Origin: Arthrobacter sp. 9AX
GTDB lineage: Bacteria > Actinomycetota > Actinomycetes > Actinomycetales > Micrococcaceae
Reading direction: 5' to 3'
DNA: 64,000 bases
Assembly: GCF_902506095.1 (NCBI RefSeq)
Contig: NZ_LR733293.1
Location: 3,409,089 to 3,473,088 of the forward strand
Part shown: piece by piece, positions 40,478 through 47,752 of the stretch
Layout: the number at the start of each line of letters is the position of its first letter
Numbering within the stretch: position 1 is the first letter of the stretch
Translations under genes and position numbers: made by a program
Notes under the pieces: generated by a model
The model's input: the letters and a program-made list of their open reading frames with translations, nothing else
What the model was told of the DNA's origin: nothing
Databases searched by the model: none

Positions 40478-41098
40478 TTACTGCGATTCGGCAGCAAATT
40501 CCCACGTTGTGGTTCCGGTCTGGTCCCGTACCAGGTTGTCGTCGGCCGTGATCCTGAAGCAGAGGTTCACAGCGGCGCCCGGATTTGCGCCGGCCCCCGC
40601 GGGCAGCGGGAAGGTGATATTGGGCGGCGTCGTTCCGAGTTCCTGCCCGGCCGCCACCGGGGTGGCGGTGACGGGTTCGCCGCATCCGAAATCGGTGGAC
40701 TGGGTGATCGAATAGGTCAACCCGGTCAGGGCACCCGTTGATCCCTCCGTGGACACGGTGACACGGGCGTCAACACTGGACGCGTCATCCAACCTGACTG
40801 CGAAGGGCGCCACAACCACATTCCCGGGCGCCATGTTGTCCGGGGCCACGGTGAAGCCGAGGGTTGCCGGGGTCGCTGGATCGTCGTGATCGGCGAAGGC
40901 TGCGCCGTCGGTGCTGCCCTCAAGATTGAAGTCGCCCGCGGTGAATGTTCCCCTGGCGAATTCGGAATCATTCCACGCTGCCAGGGTGACGGCCGCGCCA
41001 ATTCCGAGAACCAGGCCACCAGCCAGGATGGCGCGGATTTTCGGTGCTTTGGCCGTCCGGTTTTTTGGTTCCGAAGACACTTCTTTGACTGCAACCAT
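40478..41098 (-). CDS. TasA/camelysin-like exported protein, copy 1
   Basis: This 206-aa protein is encoded first in the operon. It has a hydrophobic signal (ILAGGLVLGIGAAVTLA) followed by AAWNDSEFARGTF, the same box as in the two other substrates. Two cysteines lie in the C-terminal half. The ATG has GGGGGGAAATC before it, a strong ribosome site. The 156-bp region upstream presumably carries the operon promoter. It contains GGTTAGGGG, also seen before the gene at 32852. Confidence 0.8.
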   Translation of the reverse strand: MVAVKEVSSEPKNRTAKAPKIRAILAGGLVLGIGAAVTLAAWNDSEFARGTFTAGDFNLEGSTDGAAFADHDDPATPATLGFTVAPDNMAPGNVVVAPFAVRLDDASSVDARVTVSTEGSTGALTGLTYSITQSTDFGCGEPVTATPVAAGQELGTTPPNITFPLPAGAGANPGAAVNLCFRITADDNLVRDQTGTTTWEFAAESQ

Positions 41099-41254
41099 GA
41101 TTTCCCCCCAGGGTAGATGTCGCTGCCGGCCGGTTAACCGAAGGCGACGATGTGGAGGAATATCGACGACGCTCCCCCAAGCATCGATTCCCCTAACCCA
41201 TCATTGACCTGCGGGAATGTCAATTCATGCCATCCGGTGTGGGGCGCTGCCGGC

Positions 41255-42100
41255 TTACTGGGTCAAGCTGCGCCAGGACTCCAGGAACTTCTCCGCGAGG
41301 TAAGCGTGGCCGGCGGTGTTCGGATGTGCGCCGTCGGCGTCGAAGCCCGGGCTGTTGGCAGCGGTGAACCAGTTACTTTCCACCGCGTCGATGAAGGGAG
41401 CGTTGGCAGCGGCGGCACCGGCACGGACGGCGCTGTTCACGGAGCGCAGTTCTTCGGCTAGGGGCTGCGGCGCCGACGGTCCCAGCACCACAACCTGAAC
41501 GCCGGGCCAGAACCTGCGGGCCGCCTCAATGGTCTGTGCCGTGGCGGCCCGGACTTCCTCCAGGCTGGCGATCGCGGAGTCGTTCTGTCCGCCTTGGAGG
41601 ATGAGGACATTGGGCACGAAGGCGGGGTCGGCAGCGATCTCCCGCAAACGCGTTTCGTACTCACCATTGAGCTCGTCCTGCGCCCCGCCGCCCCAGGCGA
41701 ACCCGGTTCCGCCCAGGCCCTCGATGTTGGTGGGGTATCCAAGTTCCCCGGCCACAACGTAGGCCCATCCCTGGTCCGGCCGGGCTGCACCGTCCCCGGC
41801 AGTGTATGAATCGCCAAGAATCAGGACCACGGGTTTGGCAGGCAGCTGAATCTTAAGCTGCTGGGCGGGTGCAGTGGCCGTGGGGATGGGTGTCGCAGCG
41901 GGGGACGCGGTAGCAGTGGGCGTGGCAGCCACAGTGCTTGCCCGCGCCGAGACGGCTTCAACCGGGCCGCGTGGACCCATCAGCGCCAGAGCTGCCACAC
42001 CGAAGGCGGCTACCGCCAGCACAAAAAGTGCCGCATATTTGATCCACTCCTGCTTGGTGATGCTGGGTCCCCCGCCGTTCCTCGTCACCCGGCAAATCAT
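41255..42100 (-). CDS. Membrane-anchored SGNH/GDSL hydrolase
   Basis: This 281-aa protein has a membrane helix (about residues 22-45), a Thr/Ala/Pro-rich spacer and an extracytoplasmic SGNH domain: ILGDSYTAGDGA with the serine, GGTGF, LQGGQNDS with the asparagine, and DGAHPNTAGH with Asp/His. Such enzymes are esterases, often acting on acyl groups of polysaccharides or lipids. ATG 42100 is the likely start, since the frame is open for a further 83 codons without support. It diverges from another SGNH gene at 42248. Confidence 0.87.
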   Translation of the reverse strand: MICRVTRNGGGPSITKQEWIKYAALFVLAVAAFGVAALALMGPRGPVEAVSARASTVAATPTATASPAATPIPTATAPAQQLKIQLPAKPVVLILGDSYTAGDGAARPDQGWAYVVAGELGYPTNIEGLGGTGFAWGGGAQDELNGEYETRLREIAADPAFVPNVLILQGGQNDSAIASLEEVRAATAQTIEAARRFWPGVQVVVLGPSAPQPLAEELRSVNSAVRAGAAAANAPFIDAVESNWFTAANSPGFDADGAHPNTAGHAYLAEKFLESWRSLTQ

Positions 42101-42247
42101 ACCGGCCCCAGCCCTGGGGCCACGCTGTTCTTGAGCCCGGCCGGTGACGCTGCAGTAACGCCGCGGGCAGTAGATCTGGGAGGGCCGTCCCACATAAGGG
42201 GCCGGCGGTTGCCGCGACACACCATAAGAAGAGCCGGGAGAAGAATC

Positions 42248-43135
42248 ATGAAGAAGCCCTCCGTTCACAGGCGGACCCGCTTTGGAGCACTGGCCGTGGT
42301 TGTCGCCGGAGTGTTGGCCAGCTCGCTGGCCGCGCCGGCAGCTGCACACGACTCCGGACCGCTCGATTACGTAGCCTTGGGAGATTCCTACACCTCAGGC
42401 ATCGGCGCCCCGAACGTCGGCGTCTCCCCGCTCTACCCTGTTGATCCGGAGAATCCCGAGCCGTGTTACCAGGCGTCACCGGGCTATGTGGACGTGCTGG
42501 ACGCGCGGGCCGACGTCGAGCTCACGGCCAACGCCGCATGCTCGGGCTGGACCGCCGCCATGGTGCCCGCCCAGATTCAGGTGGCGTCGGACGCCGGGCT
42601 GCTGAACGAAGAAACGGACCTGGTCACCCTCACCGCCGGCGGCAACGACGTCAAATTCCTGGACATTCTCGACGCCTGCCTGACCAAGACGGTGAAGGAC
42701 TGCAAGGCGGCCATCAAGGTTGCGGAAACTATCGCGAACACTGAGGTCCGCCCGGCCCTGACCGATGCCTACGCGGCCATCCGCGCCAAGGCACCGAGGG
42801 CCACAATCGTGGCCCTGGGGTATCCGCACCTGTTCTCCCCTGAATTCGCGGACAACCCGTACTTCGCCGACGAAGCCGCCAAGGTCTTCAACAAAGGCAC
42901 GGACATTCTGAACAAGGTCATCAGGGATGCAGCCAGGAAGTCTCCCGGGACCGTGTATGTCGATGTCACCGACGTATTCGAAGGGCACGGTATCGGCTCA
43001 CCCCATCCCTGGTTCGTTTTCGACGAGAGGGACCCACTGGGCGGCGTGAACTTCCACCCGACGGCCGAAGGCTATGCCAAGGGCTACTACCGGGCCGTCG
43101 TCCGCGAAGCGGGTATCAGGGCGCTGCGGAACTGA
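42248..43135 (+). CDS. Secreted SGNH/GDSL esterase (SEST-like)
   Basis: This 295-aa exported esterase has a signal peptide ending AAAH, VALGDSYTSGIGAP with the catalytic serine, CSGWTAA, TLTAGGNDVKF with the asparagine, and GGVNFHPTAEGYA with the catalytic histidine. Cysteines at C-x-n positions fit the disulfide pattern of Streptomyces scabies-type esterases. ATG 42248 has GGGAG upstream. It is divergent from a membrane-anchored SGNH gene, sharing a 147-bp promoter region. Confidence 0.9.
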   Translation: MKKPSVHRRTRFGALAVVVAGVLASSLAAPAAAHDSGPLDYVALGDSYTSGIGAPNVGVSPLYPVDPENPEPCYQASPGYVDVLDARADVELTANAACSGWTAAMVPAQIQVASDAGLLNEETDLVTLTAGGNDVKFLDILDACLTKTVKDCKAAIKVAETIANTEVRPALTDAYAAIRAKAPRATIVALGYPHLFSPEFADNPYFADEAAKVFNKGTDILNKVIRDAARKSPGTVYVDVTDVFEGHGIGSPHPWFVFDERDPLGGVNFHPTAEGYAKGYYRAVVREAGIRALRN

Positions 43136-43149
43136 GAAGACAAGGCGTG

Positions 43150-43190
43150 CGACGGCGGCGCGCGGCCGCCGTCGAACATCTCACCTTCCC
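43150..43190. repeat. GC-rich palindrome family, copy A
   Basis: CGACGGCGGC and its complement form a hairpin followed by AACATCTCACC. Copy B at 43668-43709 matches across the palindrome and this tail. The tail includes the stop codon of the minus-strand gene at 43181. Confidence 0.7.
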
Positions 43191-43411
43191 GTGCCGGGCT
43201 CCCGGCGTTCGTGTGTTTGGCCGTAGGGGACGTCACGGCTGACGGCCACGGTGTAGCTCGTATAGCCGTGCTGGGTGACCATGATTCCGTGGCGGCCCTC
43301 CTGCATGGCGTACTGGCGGACCATGTCCACGGCCGCATTGAGGTCGTTTTCAACGGTGTGGGAGTCGTAGGCGGTGATTTCCAGGACGACGTCAGAATGG
43401 CGCTTAATCAT
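43181..43411 (-). CDS. Small conserved-looking protein of unknown function
   Basis: This 76-aa protein has sequence MIKRHSDVVLEITAYDSHTV followed by a helix (ENDLNAAVDMVRQYAMQEG) and a beta pair (GIMVTQHGYTSYTVAVS). The balance of residues and codon positions looks like a real gene. No family is recognised. It is flanked on both sides by copies of a GC-rich palindrome. The 43412-43767 gap holds the second palindrome and nothing else recognisable. Confidence 0.65.
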   Translation of the reverse strand: MIKRHSDVVLEITAYDSHTVENDLNAAVDMVRQYAMQEGRHGIMVTQHGYTSYTVAVSRDVPYGQTHERREPGTGR

Positions 43412-43667
43412 CGTGGCTACTTTCTCTGGGGATGAGGCCGGTACATCCGGCAGGCACGCGCCGTCCGGCCAGGCATGCCCGGGGAGGCTGAAAGCTGTGC
43501 TTGGAGGGGGTGCCCGGCATTTTCATGGGGCGGGGCCGGCGGTGGCCGGCGGTCTGGATCGGCGGAACAATTCCTGCGGATCTGATGCAAGTGTGGATGA
43601 TCAACCGCTCGGGGTGCAAGGACATGCAGGTTAATCTTTGGTGTCGTCTTTGGCACCGTTGGCGGGC

Positions 43668-43709
43668 GTTCGACGGCGGCGCACGGCCGCCGTCGAACAT
43701 CTCACCTTG
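43668..43709. repeat. GC-rich palindrome family, copy B
   Basis: GTTCGACGGCGGC pairs with GCCGCCGTCGAAC, followed by ATCTCACCTT as in copy A. Related palindromes lie at 46831-46864 and 53236-53268, and a degenerate one near 44977. Confidence 0.7.
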
Positions 43710-43773
43710 CTGCCGCTCAGTGCGGCCGTGGAAGGTCTTGATATGCAAGCCGTCACTTGCCTATAGTGTGTTC

Positions 43774-44058
43774 GTGGTCGATGTCTTCCGGGCTCTGGAT
43801 GATGAGACCAGGCGCCTCGTCCTTGACGAACTGTCAGTACGCGACGGCCAGACCCTGTTCGAGATCTGTTCCGTGCTCACGATGCGCCATGGCCTCAGCC
43901 TCACGCGCCAGGCGATCTCACAGCACCTCGGCGTGCTCGAGTCGGCCGGCCTCGTGGTGACGGAGCGCCGCGGCCGCGCCAAGTTTCACTTCTTCAACCG
44001 CGATCCCCTCTCCGAAATCACCGGTCGATGGCCCAGCAGAAAGACGACCCCACCATGA
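43774..44058 (+). CDS. ArsR-family HTH regulator
   Basis: This is a winged-helix regulator of about 94 aa: VDVFRALDDETRRLVLDEL, a recognition helix LSLTRQAISQHLGVLESAGL and the wing VTERRGRAKFHFFN. It lacks the cysteine metal box (ELCVCDL type), so metal sensing is not supported. It resembles the ArsR members paired with glyoxalase/SRPBCC proteins. GTG 43774 is preferred, and GTG 43768 is also possible. It overlaps the VOC gene by 4 bp. Confidence 0.85.
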   Translation: MVDVFRALDDETRRLVLDELSVRDGQTLFEICSVLTMRHGLSLTRQAISQHLGVLESAGLVVTERRGRAKFHFFNRDPLSEITGRWPSRKTTPP

Positions 44059-44453
44059 AAATTGCCCTGACGAGCCTATTTGTTGACGACCAGCGGGCAG
44101 CCCTCGCCTTCTATACCGACGTGCTCGGCTTCACGAAGCGGCACGACATCCCGCTCGGTGACGACTTCTGGCTCACAGTTGTCTCGCCCGAAGCGCCTGA
44201 AGGTCCCGAGCTGCTTCTGGAGCCTTCAGCCCACCCCGCCGTGAAGCCGTACCGGGAAGCCCTCGCCGAAGACGGCATCCCACTGGCCCAGTTCGCCGTG
44301 GACAACATCGAGGCCGAGCACGCCCGGCTGGTCAGCAGGGGCGTGGTGTTCACCCAGCCGCCTACCGATGTCGGCGTCGCTGTCGTGGCGGTCTTCGACG
44401 ACACCTGCGGCAACCTCATTCAGCTCATCGAAATGAAGTCAGCCGGGGACTGA
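44055..44453 (+). CDS. VOC-family (glyoxalase/bleomycin-resistance fold) protein
   Basis: This 132-aa protein has two beta-alpha-beta-beta-beta units typical of VOC enzymes: TSLFVDDQRAALAFYTDVLGF, the middle LLLEPSAHP, and the closing CGNLIQLIE with the metal-type glutamate. ATG 44055 overlaps the ArsR stop (ATGA). It is probably regulated by, and translated with, that repressor. The activity is unknown. VOC proteins include glyoxalases, dioxygenases and antibiotic-binding proteins. Confidence 0.88.
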   Translation: MKIALTSLFVDDQRAALAFYTDVLGFTKRHDIPLGDDFWLTVVSPEAPEGPELLLEPSAHPAVKPYREALAEDGIPLAQFAVDNIEAEHARLVSRGVVFTQPPTDVGVAVVAVFDDTCGNLIQLIEMKSAGD

Positions 44454-44567
44454 GAGGTTGGCCGTGCCCGTAGTCCCTGGGGGCCAGGGTTTGAACATGT
44501 GCTCCCGTGCCAGCGGTCCCCGGGACCGCGGCCCGTGGATGATCGGCCTTACTGGACGGAAGTGCCG

Positions 44568-44903
44568 TCACTCGCTGTTGGCGGCCAGAGACACCGCAAG
44601 GGCTACCGCTTGGGGTGGCGTAAGGAAAAGTTCTACGGGCCTGATCTTGCCTGAAAGCTCAAGGGTCAGGGTGAACCCGTCCGATCCGGCGCTTTGACGT
44701 ACGGACCAGCTCTCCAGAGCCGGGGCTACATCCTGTCCCAGCAGTACATCGCGCCCTTGCATGTCCCAGAGGGCACCGGAATTAATGAGGCCTATATGCT
44801 CCGCGCAGACGTACGCCTCCGTAGGGCTGGAGTCCGGGCCCTGCCTGCCCGCCAGGAATTCTGACCCGAAATTCGTGCAGCGAAGCACCGAGCAAGTAAT
44901 CAC
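44568..44903 (-). CDS. Small C-x4-C...C-x2-H protein, family copy 3
   Basis: This 111-aa paralogue of 18311 shows CSVLRC, VCAEH, GALWDMQGRDVLLGQD, APALESW, SAGSDGFTLTLELSG and PQAVALAVSL. It starts at GTG 44903 in the same position as the paralogues. The region before it (44904-45150) holds a CCCAAGG motif and a degenerate copy of the GC-rich palindrome, but no gene. Confidence 0.8.
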   Translation of the reverse strand: MITCSVLRCTNFGSEFLAGRQGPDSSPTEAYVCAEHIGLINSGALWDMQGRDVLLGQDVAPALESWSVRQSAGSDGFTLTLELSGKIRPVELFLTPPQAVALAVSLAANSE

Positions 44904-45150
44904 ACTGTGACGCTACTAGTCGGACCTCTGGAAACTGAGCTGCCAGTCTCAGTTTTTCCCAAGGTTTCTTGCAAGCGTACGACGGCGGCACTCGCCTCCG
45001 TCGGTTACGTCGCGTTCCTGCGGCGTCCGGCCCTGGTGTTTGGAGACGCGTTCACTAGTGACTGGCAGGCACGCAGCCGGTAGGTTAAAGGCCTGGGAAC
45101 AGCGGGCAGTACGGCCCGCACAGGACTGAAGGCTGGGGGCAGCAAAAGTC

Positions 45151-45417
45151 ATGCAAACGGGTGCGCGAAAAACATCAGGGTCGGGCTCGGAAAAGAGTGC
45201 CCGGCCCCCGGAAGCCAGGGCCAGGAAGGCACAAAGCGGCACCGGGCCGTCCCGTTTCAAAGTGACGGACTGGCCGGATGAGCCGTTGCCGGACATCGCC
45301 GAAGATCCGGAAGACGCAAGGACCCGCGGCGCCGCGGCCGGCAACAGCACCAAGGGTTCCAGCCCGTCCTTGGGGTTCAAGGATTTCGTCTGGCCGGAAA
45401 CCAACACAAGCCTCTAA
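45151..45417 (+). CDS. Small charged protein of unknown function
   Basis: This 88-aa low-complexity protein is basic at the N terminus and acidic in the middle. Two segments look related, FKVTDWPDEPLPD and FKDFVWPETN, suggesting a duplicated short binding motif. ATG 45151 has GGGGG about twelve bases upstream. A 152-codon frame on the other strand is an alternative, but it has no protein-like features. Confidence 0.5.
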   Translation: MQTGARKTSGSGSEKSARPPEARARKAQSGTGPSRFKVTDWPDEPLPDIAEDPEDARTRGAAAGNSTKGSSPSLGFKDFVWPETNTSL

Positions 45418-45614
45418 GCCGTCCCGGCAGTCGGGCCGCTGGAGGTTGCGCGTTGGCGGGTGAGCGCTCCAGCAGCCTCGGCGCGCCCTGCTGAATCGTC
45501 TCGGAAGGCCCGGGTTGAAGGGTTAGAAAAATGTTACCTTCGGGTAGTTCCTTAGCCGCCAATCACGCATTACTGTCAACTGCACCATCGGGGGGAACGA
45601 CGAAAGAGGTCACG

Positions 45615-45941
45615 ATGAGCATCGACATCGAAATTGGCAGCGGCCTCAGCAACGAAGACGCAGCCCACTTTGCAGCAAGGACTGCAGTAATCACCACAGC
45701 GATGCAACGGATCCAGGAACTACACCCGGCCTACAGCTGGGTATGGACAGACGAGATCCGCTGTCGGGGATGCAACGCCAGCCTTGACATACCGATACTC
45801 GCCAGCACGAACGCCAACGCGGACAAGGCCTTTCAGGCACATCAGTCCGCCGAGCTCGATGCCCTGCTGGCAGCCGACGCCAAAGCGGACCAGGCGCAAA
45901 CGGGCCTTAGCGCTCCCGGCGCGTTTCCTGCAGCCGCTTGA
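45615..45941 (+). CDS. Small protein with CRGC motif, unknown function
   Basis: This 108-aa protein begins MSIDIEIGSGLSNEDAAHFA with AAAGAGGT as ribosome site. A short DEIRCRGC motif in the middle could be a metal half-site. The C-terminal half is alanine-rich and helical. No family is recognised. Its end overlaps the convergent MBL-fold gene by 35 bp. Confidence 0.6.
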   Translation: MSIDIEIGSGLSNEDAAHFAARTAVITTAMQRIQELHPAYSWVWTDEIRCRGCNASLDIPILASTNANADKAFQAHQSAELDALLAADAKADQAQTGLSAPGAFPAAA

Positions 45942-46722
45942 TGAACCAGCGCGACTGCTCCGGCCCGTAAGGCAGAACGGGGATGGCCTTCGTGGCATCA
46001 TCCGGGGTGTCGCGGATGGACCCGCGTGCCTGGCGCACCGCAGTGGTCATGGTGTTCGCCATGGTCTTGACGAACTGGTCGCTGCACGGCTTTCCGTGGC
46101 CCGGGATCAGGAACTCATAGCGGTGGCGCAGCGACGAGATGTGCCGGAGCGCGTCCGCCCACTCCTCCGGGTACGAGTCTTCGAAGGACGGGTGGGCGCC
46201 CTGCTCCACGAGGTCACCCACGTACAGGGTGGTGGGGGTGCCCACCAGAAGGTCGCCGTCGGTGTGGCCGCGGCCCAGGTAGAACAGGGTGGCGGTCAGC
46301 CCGCCGAGGTCAACCAGCACCGGCTGGTCTTTCACGATGGCGTTGGGGACCACGAGCTCCACGTTCTCGCCTTCGCCGGTGGACATCTCCGGTTCCAGCG
46401 TGCCCACGAAGCGGCGCTGCAGGTCCCCGCGCTCGTCGATCTCCCTGGCGCAGTTCTCGTGGGCCCAGAATTCGGTGACGCCCGCCGAAGCGAACGTAGC
46501 GTTCCCGAAGAAGTGGTCGTAGTGGGCGTGGGTATTAACGACGACGAGCGGGAGGTGGGTCTTCTCCCGCACCGCGTCCAGGATCTCCTGCCCCTGCCGT
46601 GGGCCGCAGCCGGTATCGATCACCATGGCCCGCTCGGATCCCACGATCAATCCGGTGTTCAGCAACGATCCTTCAGTGACCAGCATGTAGTTGTTCGCGC
46701 CGACTTCGAGCCATTCCGACAT
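45907..46722 (-). CDS. MBL-fold metallo-hydrolase
   Basis: This 271-aa metallo-beta-lactamase-fold enzyme has the dinuclear zinc motif THAHYDH (near residue 65), a downstream histidine in GRGHTDGDLLV, and a late histidine in LIPGHGKP. Relatives include glyoxalase II-like thioesterases and quorum-quenching lactonases. The sequence does not decide among them. ATG 46722 is chosen, since upstream frame is repeat DNA. No operon partner is apparent. Confidence 0.9.
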   Translation of the reverse strand: MSEWLEVGANNYMLVTEGSLLNTGLIVGSERAMVIDTGCGPRQGQEILDAVREKTHLPLVVVNTHAHYDHFFGNATFASAGVTEFWAHENCAREIDERGDLQRRFVGTLEPEMSTGEGENVELVVPNAIVKDQPVLVDLGGLTATLFYLGRGHTDGDLLVGTPTTLYVGDLVEQGAHPSFEDSYPEEWADALRHISSLRHRYEFLIPGHGKPCSDQFVKTMANTMTTAVRQARGSIRDTPDDATKAIPVLPYGPEQSRWFIKRLQETRRER

Positions 46723-46808
46723 TGTTTCTCCGTACCTCCGGCAAAGCAGTGTTCGTTCGTCTAGGCGTCGATTGTACCCACCCACTCTTGGAGTTCCCGG
46801 GATCAGCG

Positions 46809-46897
46809 GGTGGCTGAGCCTGTCGGAACCCGTACGACGGCGGCGCGCGGCCGCCGTCGTACTCCCGCCGCAGCCGGTGGCTGAGCCTGTCGAGACC
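46809..46897. repeat. Two TGAGCCTGTCG boxes flanking GC-rich palindrome copy C
   Basis: Boxes of the form GGTGGCTGAGCCTGTCG occur at 46809 and 46876, with a palindrome of the ACGACGGCGGC type (46831-46864) between them. The same box is at 53034 and, as coding sequence, twice in the E2 gene near 54190 and 54580. Confidence 0.7.
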
Positions 46898-46933
46898 CCG
46901 GCGGGGCCGTTGCCTGCGGACAGGGTGCCAACC

Positions 46934-47039
46934 TTTTCGACGCGCAACCTCATTCTCGATGCGCAAAGACGGTGACGCGACCCGGATCTGGGGAGCGCCA
47001 CCGTCTCTGCGCGTCGGACACGACTATGCGCGTCGAGAA
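46934..47039. mobile_element. MITE-like element, copy 1 (106 bp)
   Basis: The ends are inverted repeats (TTTTCGACGCGCA at the left, TGCGCGTCGAGAA at the right) and no gene fits inside. A second copy at 53092-53195 matches over the whole length, including GACGCGACCCGGAT in the middle. Both copies are in intergenic gaps next to TGAGCCTGTCG boxes and a GC-rich palindrome. Confidence 0.6.
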
Positions 47040-47066
47040 CGTGGAGTCCGGCCGCCGCCATACTGC

Positions 47067-47408
47067 TCAATGCTCGCCATAGGTTGAATAGATGAACGCT
47101 GCCAGCCTCCTGGCCTCCGTTGGAACCAGGAAAGCGTCCACCGGCTCGGTTTCGCCCGCGAATCTCAGGGTGAGCGTAAAGCCCTCAGCCCCTCCGCACG
47201 GCCGGGCAGACCATTCCTTCAGCGGTGGCGCCATGTCCTGGCCTATCAGGATGTGGCGCCCGTGCATGTCCCACGGGCAGCCGGCATCCATCAGGACCCT
47301 GTGCTCATCGCAAACGTAAACGTCGTGATAGTCAGCAGTGGAAGTCTGCATCACCATCACGAATGACGTGCCGGGGTTGGTGCAGAGAAGCGCTGAGCAA
47401 GTGGTCAT
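47067..47408 (-). CDS. Small C-x4-C...C-x2-H protein, family copy 4
   Basis: This 113-aa paralogue of 18311 has CSALLC, VCDEH, GCPWDMHGRHILIGQD, APPLKEW, CGGAEGFTLTLRFAG and EARRLAAFI. ATG 47408 aligns with the other family starts. TTCCCCAGCATC just upstream is shared with copy 1 at 18311, suggesting a common promoter or operator. Function unknown. Confidence 0.8.
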   Translation of the reverse strand: MTTCSALLCTNPGTSFVMVMQTSTADYHDVYVCDEHRVLMDAGCPWDMHGRHILIGQDMAPPLKEWSARPCGGAEGFTLTLRFAGETEPVDAFLVPTEARRLAAFIYSTYGEH

Positions 47409-47614
47409 GCTGGCGAAGATAACGGGACGATGCTGGGGAAACCATTTGTCCAAAGCTTGCAGTTTCCTTCGATGCGGAGAAATTGGTTTCCAAGGTTCCT
47501 GCCCAATGGAGTCAAAGTAAAACCGCCGGCGGGTATGTCAATTGCCACATCGATGGAGCAAGTAGTCTGCTTACTCCGATTGTGAGTAATTACTGTGTCC
47601 TCATCACCTGTAAT

Positions 47615-47631
47615 CGCGTAACAACTACTCG
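47615..47631. promoter_or_regulatory. Palindromic operator candidate, copy 4 (CGCGTA-N5-TACTCG)
   Basis: This matches the 17-bp palindrome found before the three GAF-ANTAR genes with one change in the left arm, and is followed by TGCCCC as in copies 2 and 3. It lies 121 bp before the first gene of the exopolysaccharide operon. The surrounding 47409-47752 gap is AT-rich and also holds TTACTC-N7-GAGTAA near 47572. Confidence 0.5.
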
Positions 47632-47752
47632 TGCCCCGCGTACAGAGGCCGTGGTGTTCTTAGCTCACCAAGGGCAAGCGCAGAAAAAACTGCCAATTTG
47701 CCCGCCATATGAAACAGCGGACCCGTCTGCATCAGTCATAGGGGTAGAGAAT

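Noticed and set aside
43404..43748. Short frames reading through the GC-rich palindrome (for example MFDGGRAPPS)
   Set aside because: The same peptide appears wherever the palindrome is repeated, so it reflects repeat DNA rather than a gene.
44949..45407. 152-codon minus-strand frame opposite the 88-aa gene at 45151
   Set aside because: It has no recognisable motif or ribosome site. The plus-strand frame has a better start and an internal FK...WPE repeat.
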